A stretch of 64,000 bases of DNA from Botryotinia globosa (GCA_014898425.1 RCSZ01000001.1:3038001-3102000); one strand, 5' to 3'; positions 22,958 through 35,647 are shown, numbered from the stretch's first letter. A program made the numbers and translations. Notes: generated by a model not told the origin, from the letters alone.

Positions 22958-23829
22958 TTGCGTATATTGTAATGTATCAACGAATAAATCATCATGGGTT
23001 AAGATACTATGACTATTTCTTCCGTGGTCACGAATCCACGTGAATGGAAGAGTATTTATCCCTCCAAGACTTTTTGGAAGGAAGGATTAAGAGAGCGGGG
23101 GTGAAGTGGCCACGGAGGCGTGTGGTGATGGATTGGATGGGCCTTGAAATAGGTCGGGGGTAAAATTGAAAAGGAAAGGCAAAAAACTATTGTTCTACTT
23201 GATCGATTATCGATGTGAGAATTTCTTGTAAACTCTGCTTCTTCTTGGTAGGTGAGCTATATTCCAGATAATTGATGAGAGTAGATCCAGATACTGTGAC
23301 GAGAACCATCCCCTGAAGAGTTAGCAGTCTCCCATCTTCACACGAAAATTCAACCCGAAAGTGCCCACCGGTTTTCACCGAGTACAAATCGCTAGGTCTT
23401 GAAAACGGCCATTCGACTCACTGCAGAGGCAATGATCGATAAAAGTACCAGCCAAATGCGGAGAACCTTCAAGCTATTCAGCTCTTTCTCCAGGGGATAT
23501 ACGAATCAACCATGAGTTATGTGGATCCCTACCGCCGCCGCCATTATTATCTAAATCCCATGGAAATTCAGTTCCAGGATAAATGACTGTAATAATGGCA
23601 AATACAATGCCGAAGGGATGGTAACTTGACAATTGGTCACCACAAAAATTACAAAGTGGGAGAAAAGTCCAGGGGACAGAGTACAAAGAGGCGTTACCCC
23701 GTAAATCACTGCACTGCGACTTCGTTCCATTTCTCAGACGTATTTTGGCGACTGCTATTTCTAGAAGATTGTGTGGAGAAGGAGCTCCTGGCTTTGAATG
23801 AGATTGTGAGAACTATGCAGCCAACAAGA

Positions 23830-24010
23830 CAATATAGCAGAAATTTGTTGCATATCTTAAAATTGGGGAGATTTTTTCCACCACTGTCGACTAGAGACAA
23901 GACGCTAACTGAACGTGTAAATTGCCTTCCATACGACACCCAATAGAATAATCTAGCAGAATTTTGTTCCAAATCTGAAAAATAAAAAAGTTTGCCTGCC
24001 ACTATACTAG
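23830..24010. repeat. Two diverged direct repeats of about 70 bp
   Basis: Copies near 23830-23900 and 23940-24010 share TAGCAGAA-TTTGTT, a following AT-rich part, CC(A/T)(C/G)CCACT and CTAGAG in the same order, with many substitutions. Alignment was by eye; boundaries are approximate. Confidence 0.4.
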
Positions 24011-24415
24011 AGCTAAATGGTAGGGAGGTATGGTAACTGTTGACTCTTCTCAACCACCTAGAACTTTCCAGCGTCAGACTGACTTGTCTGTAGCGGATCA
24101 CGTAACGCTATATAACGAAAGCAGTAGAACAGAAAATGTACCACCTTTTCTCAATAATTAATGTGAAAGAAACTTGTAATCATGGAGCCATGTCCAACTT
24201 GAAGCAGATAACGCAGGCAACTCAGCTAATTTATAGAATCACAATCCAAAGTGTTCACCAAATTCAACAGTCAAAATAATCAACCAAACTCAGATCAGGG
24301 CGTAAAATGCATCATTAGAGTATCATATGCTGTGATCAAGCTCAAAACCTTTTGAGCCATGTAAAATGTGAAGGCAGGTGTTGATACAGTGGGGTTCTCA
24401 CACATACTTCTTCAA

Positions 24416-25456
24416 CTATTCCTCCATCTTATCTCCTTCAGCCGCCGCCTCAGCCGGCTTCTCTTCTTCCTCATCATCGTCACCCTCCAAAGCCTTCTTC
24501 GCTAAATTTTCAGCTTCCTCAAGGATATCCTTGGGTACTTCCTCATGTCTTCCCTTTGTTGGCCCATCAAGGTTGCTAATCCAAGTCATCTCAAGCTCAA
24601 ATTCCTTATCCTTATTGTCATCATGCGCAACATAGATAATTCGTGCAGCCTCCTTAACACCATCTAATAAACTCAAATTGCCAGCTGCAAGATCCAACTT
24701 CTCCAATTCGGCCTTTGCGACTTGACGTCCTTTACCGGTAGCAGCTCCATAGTAACCCCAGTATAATCCACTTGGTTCAATCATGTAAAGACCTGGTCCT
24801 CCATATTTCTTGCCCTCAACCTTTCCTCCGGAACCAATGATTGGTCCACTTCCTACTTGTCCATCAACTGGCAATTCTTGTTCGGAATCGTAACCTGCGA
24901 CGATTGCAGTTATACCGAATGGTCGTACAGATGAATAGAGAGTATACGCTTGAAGATATCCACCCATTCGACTAGCCAGATCTGCGGTTGTAATTGGAGT
25001 TTTGTAAACGTTACGCCAGCTTGCAGCTTCATCGCGGGCACGGGAAACGAAATGTCGACCATCTGGTACTAATCCCGAAGATACCTATAAAAGGATTATT
25101 AGCCATTTTATCACTTCAAAATGACCATCCAAGTATCATGATTGTACATACAGCACCCATATGTCTATCGATTGTCGCAATACGTTTGTTGGCTCCCGCC
25201 TTTAGGAGCTTGCTGGTAATGACCTTCTCAACTGCAAGCACAACACCATCTTTACATTTGATTCCAACAGAAGTTCCACCATTTTCAACTGCCTTTACTG
25301 CATATTCGACTTGAAAGTTTCGTCCATCAGGGGAAAAGACGGAATTTGAAAGATCATAACCTGTACCTATCGAAGTCTATATAGGGCAGGAAGTTAGCTT
25401 AAGAAGCTCATTTACTTGATCCAAACTGCGAAATTGGGTAAATTGAAGCTTACCAT
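24416..25456 (-). CDS. PRE10: 20S proteasome alpha7 subunit
   Basis: Structural alpha-ring subunit of the 20S core. Exons: 25456-25454 (the ATG alone), 25376-25152 and 25084-24416, giving 298 aa (yeast Pre10 is 288). After the start Met the protein reads [19 protein letters not shown], the gating N-terminus typical of alpha7, then [13 protein letters not shown], the alpha-subunit signature. [29 protein letters not shown] and a long acidic C-terminal tail ([22 protein letters not shown]) also fit alpha7. The one-codon first exon is supported by a strong GTAAGC donor directly after the ATG and by phase 0. About 8.2 kb from the beta1 gene, on the opposite strand. Confidence 0.94.
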
Positions 25457-26136
25457 GATTTCAAGATGTTAATGGAAGATATTTGAGAGCTTTCAAGACA
25501 AATAATTGGGATGCGGTGGTGAAATTTGAGAGAGATTTATTAATGAAGCTCTGTAGATTCTGTATATTTAGAGCTCCAGGCCACCACGAAACGCGTTTAG
25601 GTTGGGTTGGAGGGCGGCTCTTAGCGTCATCTTTGAAATTCAGGCCTGAATACTAAGGTGCTCACATATCTATCAGATTGGATATGAATCACATGATGAT
25701 AAGAACAACGATTGGAAAAATGATCGGATAAGGACAAGTGGTGGGCGATAAAGAAAGTTAAAAAGAAGGCAAAGGGTCATGAACCCCTGACAGAAAGTGA
25801 TACTCAATAGGTAGGTAACGTAACCTTGGAATACCGAGATACCTACCCAATGACAATAATGACACGGGGGCTTTGAGGGGAAGAGGGAGACGGCGTCACT
25901 GAGCTGAGAAAGAGGAGAGAAGGGAAGGGAAGTCTTATGCGAAGACATGGCATGGCAGGTCACTTGATTTTCATTCATCATCTTTTTGGCCTTGAAATTG
26001 ATATAATTCCATTTTACGTCCATCTTATTTATACCTGCGTGTGATGAAAGGTAAAGAAAGTATAGAGATTTCTCAAAGTTTATACGAATAATATACATTC
26101 GGAATACTGTACATACAACATTGGATTAGATCTGGT

Positions 26137-26354
26137 GACGCTCCGCTGGGCCACTGCCGTGGGGGCTTTTTCGCTTCGCTCCAGCTCCTCTGCATACGGA
26201 TGAATGTTTCTTAATACCTGCCCAGTAGGTACTGGAGGTACTGGAGGTACTCATCGGTACGCAATCTTCATGAATATTTTGAACCAGAAGATGTAGATGG
26301 GAAAACCTAGAGCGTAGCGAAGAAGCCTCCACGGCAGTGGCCCAGCGGAGCGTC
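26137..26354. mobile_element. MITE-like element with about 48-bp terminal inverted repeats
   Basis: A 218-bp unit. The left end (26137-26184, starting GACGCTCCGCTGGGCCACTG) and the reverse complement of the right end (26307-26354) agree at about 44 of 48 positions. The interior has no open frame of note but carries short GGTACTGGA repeats. Size, long inverted repeats and absence of coding match a non-autonomous element or foldback structure. No convincing target-site duplication was found. A related half-repeat occurs at about 41709-41753. Confidence 0.7.
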
Positions 26355-26408
26355 TTTGATTGCGTACATAGTAGGGGGGTGAGTTTATTACTCAAATCAA
26401 CTAAAGGG

Positions 26409-26473
26409 AGATATAGGAGATATAGGAGACATAGGAGACATAGGAGACATAGGGGACATAGGGGACATAGGAG
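26409..26473. repeat. Tandem 9-bp repeat (ATAGGAGAC-type), about 7 copies
   Basis: Units vary between ATAGGAGAT, ATAGGAGAC and ATAGGGGAC. The array starts about 55 bp after the MITE-like element. Confidence 0.85.
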
Positions 26474-27286
26474 ATACACCCTTCATAGTACATACATTCC
26501 CAGTATCCATCTAATTAATTGGTACCTAATGATCTACAAACAGTTGTTCATCTGTATTCTTCTATGTGCACACTGCATTGAAAAGCATGGAGATCTGAAA
26601 TGAAAGAAAATCCTTATCCAGTCGAGCCCGCAAATTGAAGCCAGGTGATACTCGTGTCATGGAACAATTGGCAGATAAAGCAATTAACAGTGCGACGCTA
26701 ACAGCTGGAGCCCAATATGTTTCGAAAATAGAAAATCAACGGCCTTTGATTCTCTTGATCGGATTTTATGGTTTGAAGATGGTTTGAATATCGTTTGAAT
26801 ATCGCCTTTTATCGTCTTTCATCATCTTTTATAATTCAACAAAGAGGGGTTACTGAGTAGCACGTGCTAATCTCTCTTTGATACGATCCGATCCGATCCG
26901 AATTTGGATTAGTCCGGAGCACATTGATGAGGGGGAATATCAATATCCATATTAAGATCATATATCTATATCTACCTAGTATATATATATATTCTATATA
27001 TTATATATTCTATATATATATATCTTCCTTCAACTCCTTCCTTCCATCCTTCCTTCGACTTTCTACTCGATACACTCCCATAAACATAGACTCTCAAAAC
27101 CTTCTTCAATTTACTATATTATCTTGCCTTGCCATTCAATATTTGGAAAAGAATCACAAGCACACACGAGACTATAAAAGAAAGACACTTGAAACATTCA
27201 GATTCATCCCAACTTCTGTCACAGGGCTTATTGGATTGGGTACCGCTACTTTGCTGAACCATTCCAAATAAGCTCATTTATCAATC

Positions 27287-27332
27287 AATACCAATACCTA
27301 CCAATACCTACCATTACCTACCATTACCTACA
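27287..27332. repeat. Tandem 10-bp repeat (CCAATACCTA / CCATTACCTA)
   Basis: Four adjacent copies in two sequence versions, upstream of the unknown gene at 27801. The unit contains the TACCTA motif seen across the window. Confidence 0.8.
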
Positions 27333-27707
27333 AAACATCACCCATCTATCTTTCTTCCCTTCCCTGCCCGCCATCACCGCCATCACCGCCACCACTTCTA
27401 TTCAATCAATCTCAGAATTCCCTTCCCTTAATCTCTCTCGGGAGTAATTCTATCCTCCTCCCCCTTTACTTCAGTACATACATAGCATAGTCAATAATAA
27501 CAAGCAAAATCATTTTGCATTTGTCCACAAAGTCTGCTGCTCCATTCTCTTGCATACATACCTGCATGTTCCTCTGACTTTTACCCTTTACTACAAATCA
27601 GGTCAACATCCGATTCGAACATTTCTGCTTTCTCAGAGACATCCCGCAACAGTCAAAATCATTTGCAACATTCGTCTTGCAGATTATAAAATCATTTACA
27701 ACACAAG

Positions 27708-27769
27708 GTATGCGATTCCTTTTTCTGCCCTTCCTCCTCCAAACAACCCAACTAACGCATCTGCCATAG
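27708..27769 (+). other. Probable 5'-UTR intron of the gene at 27801
   Basis: Donor GTATGC at 27708, branch-like ACTAAC at about 27751 and acceptor TAG ending at 27769, 31 bp before the ATG. The layout is that of a canonical fungal intron; no transcript evidence. Confidence 0.55.
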
Positions 27770-27800
27770 TATCGAATAACTACTTGCACACATATACGTC

Positions 27801-28808
27801 ATGGCTACACAAGAAGAGCTCGCGATGCTTTTCGCCCGTAACCTTTCCCTCCACAACCCTCCTCCTCCTGCCCCCGTAGAAGAGCCAAAGGAAGTTGAGC
27901 CAACATACACATACTCAATTTCTCAACATTATACCCATTCCGCACATGTTGCTAAGCAAGCTGCCAGACCTGCTTCCGAACCACCTCAAACAGATCAACT
28001 TACAGTAGATATTATACTTGCCAGACATGGTGTCGATTCCTCCTCTTTATATCCTACCCAAATCGAACTTTTCAAAACTGCAGATGCTACTCAGCAGATG
28101 CGATTGATTGAGTTATGGAGAATCTGCCCACCATACAATGGAGGACATGCGTTGGCACAAGATCTGTGGACGGGTCCTTCTACTAGTCTTGAGCAGGAAG
28201 AGTCCATGGCCAAGTTGAGATATGAACGACAGATGATGGAAGAAAGAATGTCTCGAACACAAGATTCAAGTATGGACGACGACACTATGAGTGATGGTAG
28301 TAGCCACGCTCCATTGACGCCAATTCAAGGTGGAGATGCCCGTTGGAATCATGTTGAGCATGTTGAACCTTACATGGCATCTGGCTATGAAATCTTAGCT
28401 GCACGAGAATACGAACAATCCACTGGTCCTTCAAAGGATATCTACTCGCACTTTGGATCGGCGGTTGGTGGACCTCAATACAAACAGTCTACAGATCCTG
28501 TCTATAACAATGTCGAGGCCGTTCATGGATACCCAAATGTTGAAGCGATGGAGAACCAGTGAGTATTCCCTATATCTCAAATTAATGTGTTGGCACCTTG
28601 ACCTTTTCCCTTTCCCCTTTTTCTCTAACCCCACCTCAAACGACCCCCACTCCAAGTACAACCCCACCTTTTCAAATTCTTGCCCACCTTTGAGTAGCTT
28701 TTCTGCACACGTGGTTTTTACTAACCCGATCATTGCAGATATGGAGCATTTCAGAATTATCAGTTTGGTGGATACACAAATGGAGGCGAGGACGAGGAGA
28801 TGTTGTAA
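27801..28808 (+). CDS. Conserved-looking protein of unknown function
   Basis: Two exons (27801-28558, 28739-28808; 180-bp intron) give 275 aa. I do not recognise a family. The N-terminus is Pro-rich (NPPPPAPVEEPKE). Residues about 70-150 look folded and helical: LTVDIILARHGVDSSSLYPTQIELFKTADATQQMRLIELWRICPPYNGG. A Glu/Met/Arg-rich helix follows. The C-terminal third is Tyr/Gly/Asn-rich and disordered (YGAFQNYQFGGYTNGG), ending in an acidic EDEEML. The second exon restores that low-complexity pattern in frame, which supports the join. A cytosolic or nuclear protein is likely, since no signal peptide or membrane helix is seen. Confidence 0.75.
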
Positions 28809-30738
28809 ATAAGAATACGTTTTACTCTAGGTAGCTATAGTTAGCACTTCTATAGAGATGAGCATATTAGGCATGGAATATGGGGAAAGTTATTATTGTT
28901 CGGCGAGACATTACATGGATTTTGTTTCTATTTTTGGAGGAGTCTCTGGAGGGTCATTAGGTCATTCATGCATGGAGTATATCTGCATTCGCATTCTTCT
29001 ACAAATTGTGTTTTTGAAGGCTGGTGGTTGGTCAAGGACGATGATGTATTTGTCTTTCATGTATTTCTTCTTGTTCTCTTGATTTATTGTTCTCTTTGTG
29101 TGAGGTACGTACCTTCTGATCGACCCGCCCCTCTACCCTTTCCCCTGCCCCCCTCTCCCCCTCTCCCCCTCTCCTCTCCTCTCCTCTCCTCTACAACACT
29201 CAGCATCCCATACCTTTTCACTCCAGTTTTATATGTATGTCACTTTCAACTTCAAATGATATCAACATCAACGGCATTCGCTACTCAAGGTACGCATCAA
29301 TACCCATCTCTTCACCTTCCCCGCCCCACCCCTTATGACTAAAATACCTCTTACTACTCACTTGAAAGCTCCCCCCTCCTGGACTGGCAACTTTACCATC
29401 AAACATATTGGATCTGGATCTGGACCTGGATTTTCGTTTGTTTTCCTCATGCCCACATTCTTTCCCCGTAGTATAGGCATATATTGAACGTATATATGAA
29501 ATGGAATATATAATTATTTTATGATTTTTGATTTTTGGTGTGAGTAAGGGTGCTGCAAGGGTGCCGTGATTTTAATCTCATGAATTCTCTTCTCTACTCT
29601 ATTTATCATCTTCCTTCTTCCTCAAGTCTAAATTGAATATAATGTAGATTACTGTGCATTCTATGTCTTTTTGCTTTATTCATTTACACCATCACTCCCT
29701 CACGCAATATATCCGTTTCTTCTGTCACCCCCCCCCCCTCCTTCTTCACATCAAATCTTTTGGTGCGTATAGCTAGTTTATCTCTTTTAATCTTTCCATC
29801 TTCCCATCTCATATCTCATCTCATATCTCAATACTTATACTACTTACTACTTACTACTTACTTACTCATCCATTTGCCATCCACTACATCACATCAAACC
29901 ACACCACACCACACCACACCACACCCATCCACTTCATTTCACTTCAACATCTACTTTATCATCTCTCATTATACCCATCTACCTATCCATCTACCTATCC
30001 ATTTATCTACCCATCTATCTATTTATTTATCTATCTATTTATTTATTTATTTATCTACCTATCTACCTATTCATCTATCTATCCATCTACTTACCCATCT
30101 ATCTATTCATCTATCTACTCATCTATCTACCCATCTACCTACCCATCTATCTACCCATCTACCTACTCATCTATCTACCTACCTATCTACCTACCTATCT
30201 ACCTACCTACCTACCTACCTATCTAGACAAATAGATAGGTACTCACTCACTCACACATCCTAAACAAGGAAGCGGAAGACGGAGAAAAAAATAGATTTGA
30301 AATTGTAGAAGTTTTGGGAGTATCTAGGACATCTAATCAGAGACTCAAGGCAAAAAGACCCTTTCAAATATGCGCTAGCATATCACATCGTGTCATATCA
30401 CATCACATCATCTTATATATCTGCGTGTGTGTACGTATATATGTATGTCATAATTTCCGAGTACTTTCTCATAACATATATGTATGTATGTTCTGTCTGT
30501 ATGTATGTGTTTAATTCTATTCCCCAATCCAATCCAAAAGGAAAGAAAGAAAATAAAGACGTTACAGAAAGAGAAAAGAAACAGAAAAGAAAAAGCGAAA
30601 GAACGCCCTCGCTATGCCGCCATATTAGAAACATTCATAAAATCATCTATATCATCGTCTCGGTGTATTATTCCCGAAAACTATCCCATTTCAATCATTT
30701 CTTCTTATAAAGAAATGCAACCCATCAATAAAAACATT
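28809..30738. other. Convergent intergenic region dominated by simple repeats
   Basis: Between the unknown gene (plus) and the trehalose gene (minus). It holds C/T-rich tracts (about 29130-29200), CCACA repeats (about 29895-29925) and a long CTAT/CTAC array. The longest open frame (29760-30263) is the translation of that array. No gene supported. Confidence 0.6.
29975..30228. repeat. Long CTAT/CTAC tetranucleotide array
   Basis: About 250 bp of interspersed CTAT, CTAC, CCAT and TTAT tetranucleotides, ending in ACCTACCTACCTACC. Large enough to be length-polymorphic. Confidence 0.9.
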
Positions 30739-33700
30739 CTAAGATAATTGAGCAAGCTTTTGTAAAGCTGTCAAGACACCTATTGAAACATTAGCAATCG
30801 ATCAACCACACAGTTATGATAAGTAGAGACATACCAGTAACACCTTGGGTAAGTGTATACCCAGCTTCAGTATTTCTACTCCCCAGACTAACAGTTGTAA
30901 CATTATCAACCTTCTTAGCTCTGCCCAAATCATTGGCCCATCTGAAGATAACCTCATCATCTCTACCATCACCTATCACTAGTAAGAAATCGACAGGAGA
31001 AGTGTGTTCAGCGTTAGGTGACATGTCTTTGGCAAGGCCTTCGAATATCTTCATGGCAGCTGTACCCTTTGACCAGTCAATTGGCTCTACTGCAACAGCT
31101 CCTATAATAGACGTTAGTAGGTTTTTTGTAATGTAAAAAGCTAAGAATACGCACCTTCGAGAGGAAGAGCTCTAACTCTTTGCTCAACACATGCATCATT
31201 AATGTGGCTTGCACAATCACCTGCTTGTCGAGTTGCAGTTTCGAAGTCTTCAGCATTCTTGTAATGGAAGATCAAACTACAGTGTCTCGTCTCGATCCAA
31301 GATCCTGGGGTTCGCTCGGTATAATAAGCCATGATACCTTCAACCGAATCTTTCCACGCGCGCATTTTTTCGGGGTCGGCCATCTCGGTCCATTCCGAAG
31401 TTCCAAATTGTTTAAGGAAACATCCGTTCTCAGCAATGAGGCCAAGACGTGGAACTCGTTTGAATAAACGGTCAAGCTCCTCTGGTTGTCTGCTAGACAT
31501 TACATAGACTGTATTTCTTTCGTCTTGTAGAATATCATTCAGAGTATCAATTGTGCGCTATGTACTGTTAGCATTTACCCGAGATCAAGTACTTCAAAAC
31601 CACTTACTTGCGGGCTTGTTAAAATAATACTGCTTGGTGAGCCCCATGATGCCAAAGTTCCTTCATAATCAATAATGAAGAGTCTACGCTCCGATTTCTG
31701 ATACCTTTGGCCAAGTATGTTGATCGAGAGACGAGGAACAGATGTGGTTTCCCTCTTGTGCTGCTCATCATAGACCTTGTCGAGGCGATGAAGGAATTCA
31801 TTAAACCAATGTTCACCTGTGTGGTGCATGACAGCTGCATGAAGTTTTGTGAATCGTTCTTCTTTCTCTTCATCCTCCATTTCAAGAGCTTGTTTGATTG
31901 CATCGGCGCATTGGCGATAATCCCAAGGATTAACAGATAGCTCATTACCACCGAAGATGGAAGAACTACCAGTGAATTCACTAAGGATAAGAGATCCATG
32001 CTTGTTGTGACCTTCAAACTTGCCATCTTGACAAAACAAATACTCATGACATGTCAAATTCATTCCTTCACGCTGACTTGCAATCATCAAGGCATCAGCG
32101 ACTGTGAGCAAAGCTAGATATTGTGGATAGATGATATCTTGCTTCAGGTAAACGACTGGTTGATAAGCGAGATTTGCCCATGAAGAGTTGATTCTAGTAA
32201 CAATATCTGAAACAGTCGCATCGAGTTCGGCATTCTCTGTGGTAGAGGTTGCTACCTGGATAAGAACAACTTTGTCTCGCCATTCAGGGTATTTATTAAG
32301 GAACAGCTCATACGCCTGTGAGAAGAGAGATATTAGTAAATTGTTCACGGAGGGTTTCTTTAAAAAGTCTGCATGATCGAGTAATTCCACGAGGATTTGA
32401 TAAAGAAGACAGAAAACATACCAAAAGCTTAGGTCGAACACCTCGTACATGATCCAACTTATCTCGTGCAACAATAAGTTTCTTACCACGGTATCTCTCT
32501 TGCATCGTGTTCAGCCAATGGGTAGCTTTAGGGTCTAGGCGGTTCATATCCAGAGCAACGGGATCAATTCCAATTGCGAGATTAATAACATCGATGAATC
32601 GATCCTCGAGTTGAATACCATCATTTGTGGCTTCAACCATCAAGATACGACTGCAGGTTTGCAAGAAATGGCGTGCATACTCTTGAATCTGGAACCCAAT
32701 AAGATTTGCTCCCAACATACCCTCCAGTAGTTCCTTGCGAACCGCCAAGCATCGAAATACTTCTGAAGATGGAAATGCGACGTGAAGGAAGAACCCGATC
32801 TTAGCGTCTGGAAGCTTTTTACGGATCATTGAAGCTACCAGTAGAAGATGGTAATCATGGATCCAGATAACATCACCCCTCTTCCATGACTTGACGATCT
32901 TGTCTGCGAAGGCTTGATTCACTTTGACATAATAAACCCAAGAGTGATCCTCGTAAGCCTTGCTTTTGGGATTGTCGGGAATCTGGTAGTGGAAGACGGG
33001 CCACAAAATTTGCTTGCAGTAGTGCGTGTAATGACCATCGAAATCGCTATCTTTGCAGAAAACTGTCAAAGAGTCGTACTCCGTAGCCATACGATCTTCA
33101 ATGTCCTGCTTTTGTTGACGTTCGAGAGCATCCGTCGGCATTCCTAGTGTACCGACCCAAATCTTATCCTCAAGGTTTCCGCTTCTGACTGCAGCTTGCA
33201 CGGCATTTCTTAAACCCCCATTACCTTGCTCCGCTGGCTCAACTTCCCATTCGGCATTTGCGAAAACCCTATCATGACTGTCACTTCTTTTGTATTGTGG
33301 TTGACGAACTCCAGCGCTTCCAAGAAGCTCTGCCTTCTCCTTCATTTTGTTATGTTTGAGAATATCTGCGGGAGGAGGAGAACTGGCTCGGGAGCGTGGT
33401 TGGTTGAACATCTTCCCTGCACCCCATGCTGGCGAATGGGGATCGCTGGGCGCGATTATGGAATGTTGGTTCTCTTGTATGGGGAGGGATGCTTTTAGAT
33501 TTAGAGGGTCGGTTTGAGCGAAGAATTGTTCATGATCAACATCGTGTATTGGTGTTGCTGGGGGAGTAATGTCTCGTTGGTGGCCGAAAAGACTTGGTTT
33601 GCCAGTATCGATTCTGGTAGTAGTTCTTCTGGCAGCACCAGGACGTCCAGAGCGAGAAGTGTCTAATTTGGAATCTGGGTGAAGCTTGGATCTGGTGGGG

Positions 33701-34032
33701 GGACGAGAATTATTGGAAGGAAGTTTGAAGTTGATTGTATTTGGGAGAAAACTATATTAGAAATACTCATGTTAGTTTTTGTCCCAAAAAAAAGCAAAAA
33801 AAAGCTAGGAGATGAAAGCGCAACCAGACAAATGTCTCCAATCTTTGCAACTTCAAAGCCAGAAGCCTGCCAAGTTAAATGGCATAACTTGCGGATCTCT
33901 GAAGGCATGCATTGTAGTACAAAACAGTGTTGCGTTTCAACTGTGATGGTCCAGAGAGACAATAGACATACGGCTAGCACCGAAAAGATTTTGGGAGGGA
34001 AACACTTACAGGGAGACCACAAAGACGGTCAT
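30739..34032 (-). CDS. Trehalose-6-phosphate synthase/phosphatase complex regulatory subunit (Tsl1/Tps3 type)
   Basis: Exons 34032-34010, 33751-32422, 32315-31608, 31557-31155, 31101-30835 and 30779-30739 give 923 aa. The 23-nt first exon plus exon 2 yield MTVFVVSLFLPNTINF, the expected start of fungal trehalose proteins. A disordered region to about residue 160 precedes a glycosyltransferase-20 domain (KIWVGTLGMPTD, WIHDYHLLLVASMIRKK, GFFLHVAFPSSEVFR, REGMNLTCHEYLFCQ). A HAD phosphatase-like domain follows from about residue 660. Its catalytic motifs are altered: D667-Y-E-G-T-L instead of DxDGTL, and GDGRDDE (865-871) instead of GDDxTDE. This points to the non-catalytic, complex-stabilising branch rather than Tps2. 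Role: trehalose production in stress and development. Confidence 0.92.
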
Positions 34033-35647
34033 GATGAAATTTGTGGAGAGATCCTCAAGAATGAAGAAGGAGAATGAAATTCAATGTAAATTGTTTTGTA
34101 AATTGGTAATGGCGCAATCATGAGCTTCGTGATTGTATGCTGGGTTGTGTTGTGTAGCTTTGTAGCTTTATAGCTTTATAGCTTCACAAGAACTTTCTTT
34201 ATTTGAGGAGAGCAAGTTCGACGGAGGGGCAGTAAAGTAAATAAATCGATAGAGAGATCGATAGATAGATAGATGGTGGGGCAGATGGGTGAAATCGAAT
34301 CAGTGAAGTCAGGAATAGCGGTAGATGTGTACAGCAGAGGAAGAAGGAATGCAATAGATGGAGAGATATGATTGTCGATAGAGAAAATGCAGGATTGTGT
34401 TTGTTTCAAAGGGGCTGAGCTGTATTTGAAGTTTGGTCTGGTCTACGCCCGAGTAATGAGAAAGAAGGTAGTTGGTAGTGAATATGTCTTGAGGCCAATA
34501 CGATACGATACGATACGATACGTGGTGTGGTGGTGAAAGGTGTAAAGTAAAGGAAGGGAAGGGAAAGTTTCAAGGGACACAAGGGACACAAGGGACACAA
34601 GGGTATTGCCGGACCAGTAAAAGAGCAGAGGAAGCACGCATGCTTTGTTTAAACTTATTACAAGTTGGAAGTTTTTGAAGTCAAAGCTAAAAGAACGTTT
34701 CTTCATAAAAACCATTATCTCATAGCCGGAGCATTTTATCCATTGAGTTTACGTCAGGTCATGACAATCATGACATGGATTAGAGATGCAAGGACGCAAT
34801 GTGATTATGTGAACCCACATCCCGCCGCAATTCTTCTCGATCAATTGTTGAAGATATGTTATATATCCTCTTTCAGATATCCTCGTTCAGAGCAACACGC
34901 TCACTGTCCGTCTGTTCATTGTTCCATACCGCTTCCCACGAAGCGATACTTTGTATACCAAGTTATCGTCCCTAGATGCCCGTGTACTTGAGCCATTTTT
35001 CGTCCATTATAGCTCAGCCCGGAAGATCATCTTGGATATAAGGTTAGTCCCTTAGTATATACGTGGTCACCGGTAAGATCGTTCCCCAACAGTCAAGAGT
35101 CAAGAGTCAAGACTCAAGACTCAAGACCCCTCACGACTAGGACGAACGCGCCATCTAGATCTAGCTCGCTTTGGCACCAAGCGTGTAATGAATGTGTATA
35201 TACGGAGGGACGGTAAGTGAGTGGCTCAAGTAGGTGGCCTGTGATGGTGGTGGATGATGGAGGCGGTGGTGGACTCGTATTGAATTGGTTTCCACAAACT
35301 CAAAGACATCTGTCAATACAGACAGACTTACTAACTACATACCTAGGTGTGACTGACTGACTAGCATTGGCACCAGGACTATCACACTCTTTCCTTCCTT
35401 GACCTCCAAATTCATGTTATATCTATTATCTACAAACTTACAAAGTACTGTAGTATTCCAAGGCAGAGAAGCTCCACCTCCAAAAAGGAAAACTTGGCGC
35501 TCTAGTCAAGACTTGAAAGGGCTAGAACCCATAACTAGAAATTAGAACGTCGGGTGTGTCAAAAAAGAACCATCTCCATCTCATCAGCCACAGCTTGATC
35601 ATTGACGGGAATCCCTGAAAAGTTAATTACTGGTGGGTTCCAAGGTT

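Larger units (their letters stand above)
22525..24415. other. Intergenic, no gene recognised
   Basis: 1.9 kb between two minus-strand genes. It holds a 19-base G run (22939-22957) and two diverged copies of an approximately 70-bp sequence (about 23830-23900 and 23940-24010). Short open frames lack family features. Confidence 0.5.
25457..27800. other. Intergenic between divergent alpha7 and unknown gene
   Basis: 2.3 kb containing the MITE-like element (26137-26354), a 9-bp tandem array (26409-26473), TA-rich DNA (about 26975-27020), CCTACC-type tandem units (27287-27332) and the 5'-UTR intron of the next gene. No protein gene recognised. Confidence 0.55.

Noticed and set aside
15214..25456. 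Functional proteasome gene cluster
   Set aside because: The two 20S subunit genes lie on opposite strands with unrelated genes between them; chance linkage is sufficient.
25457..25620. Rpn4/PACE proteasome element upstream of alpha7
   Set aside because: Only the GGTGGC part is present (minus strand, about 25577); the AAA is missing. No match near beta1 either.
26409..26473. CRISPR-like array
   Set aside because: Short 9-bp contiguous units without spacers; a simple tandem repeat in a eukaryotic genome.
29760..30263. 167-codon open frame
   Set aside because: It is the translation of a tetranucleotide array (repeated His-Leu-Ser-Thr-Tyr), not a protein.
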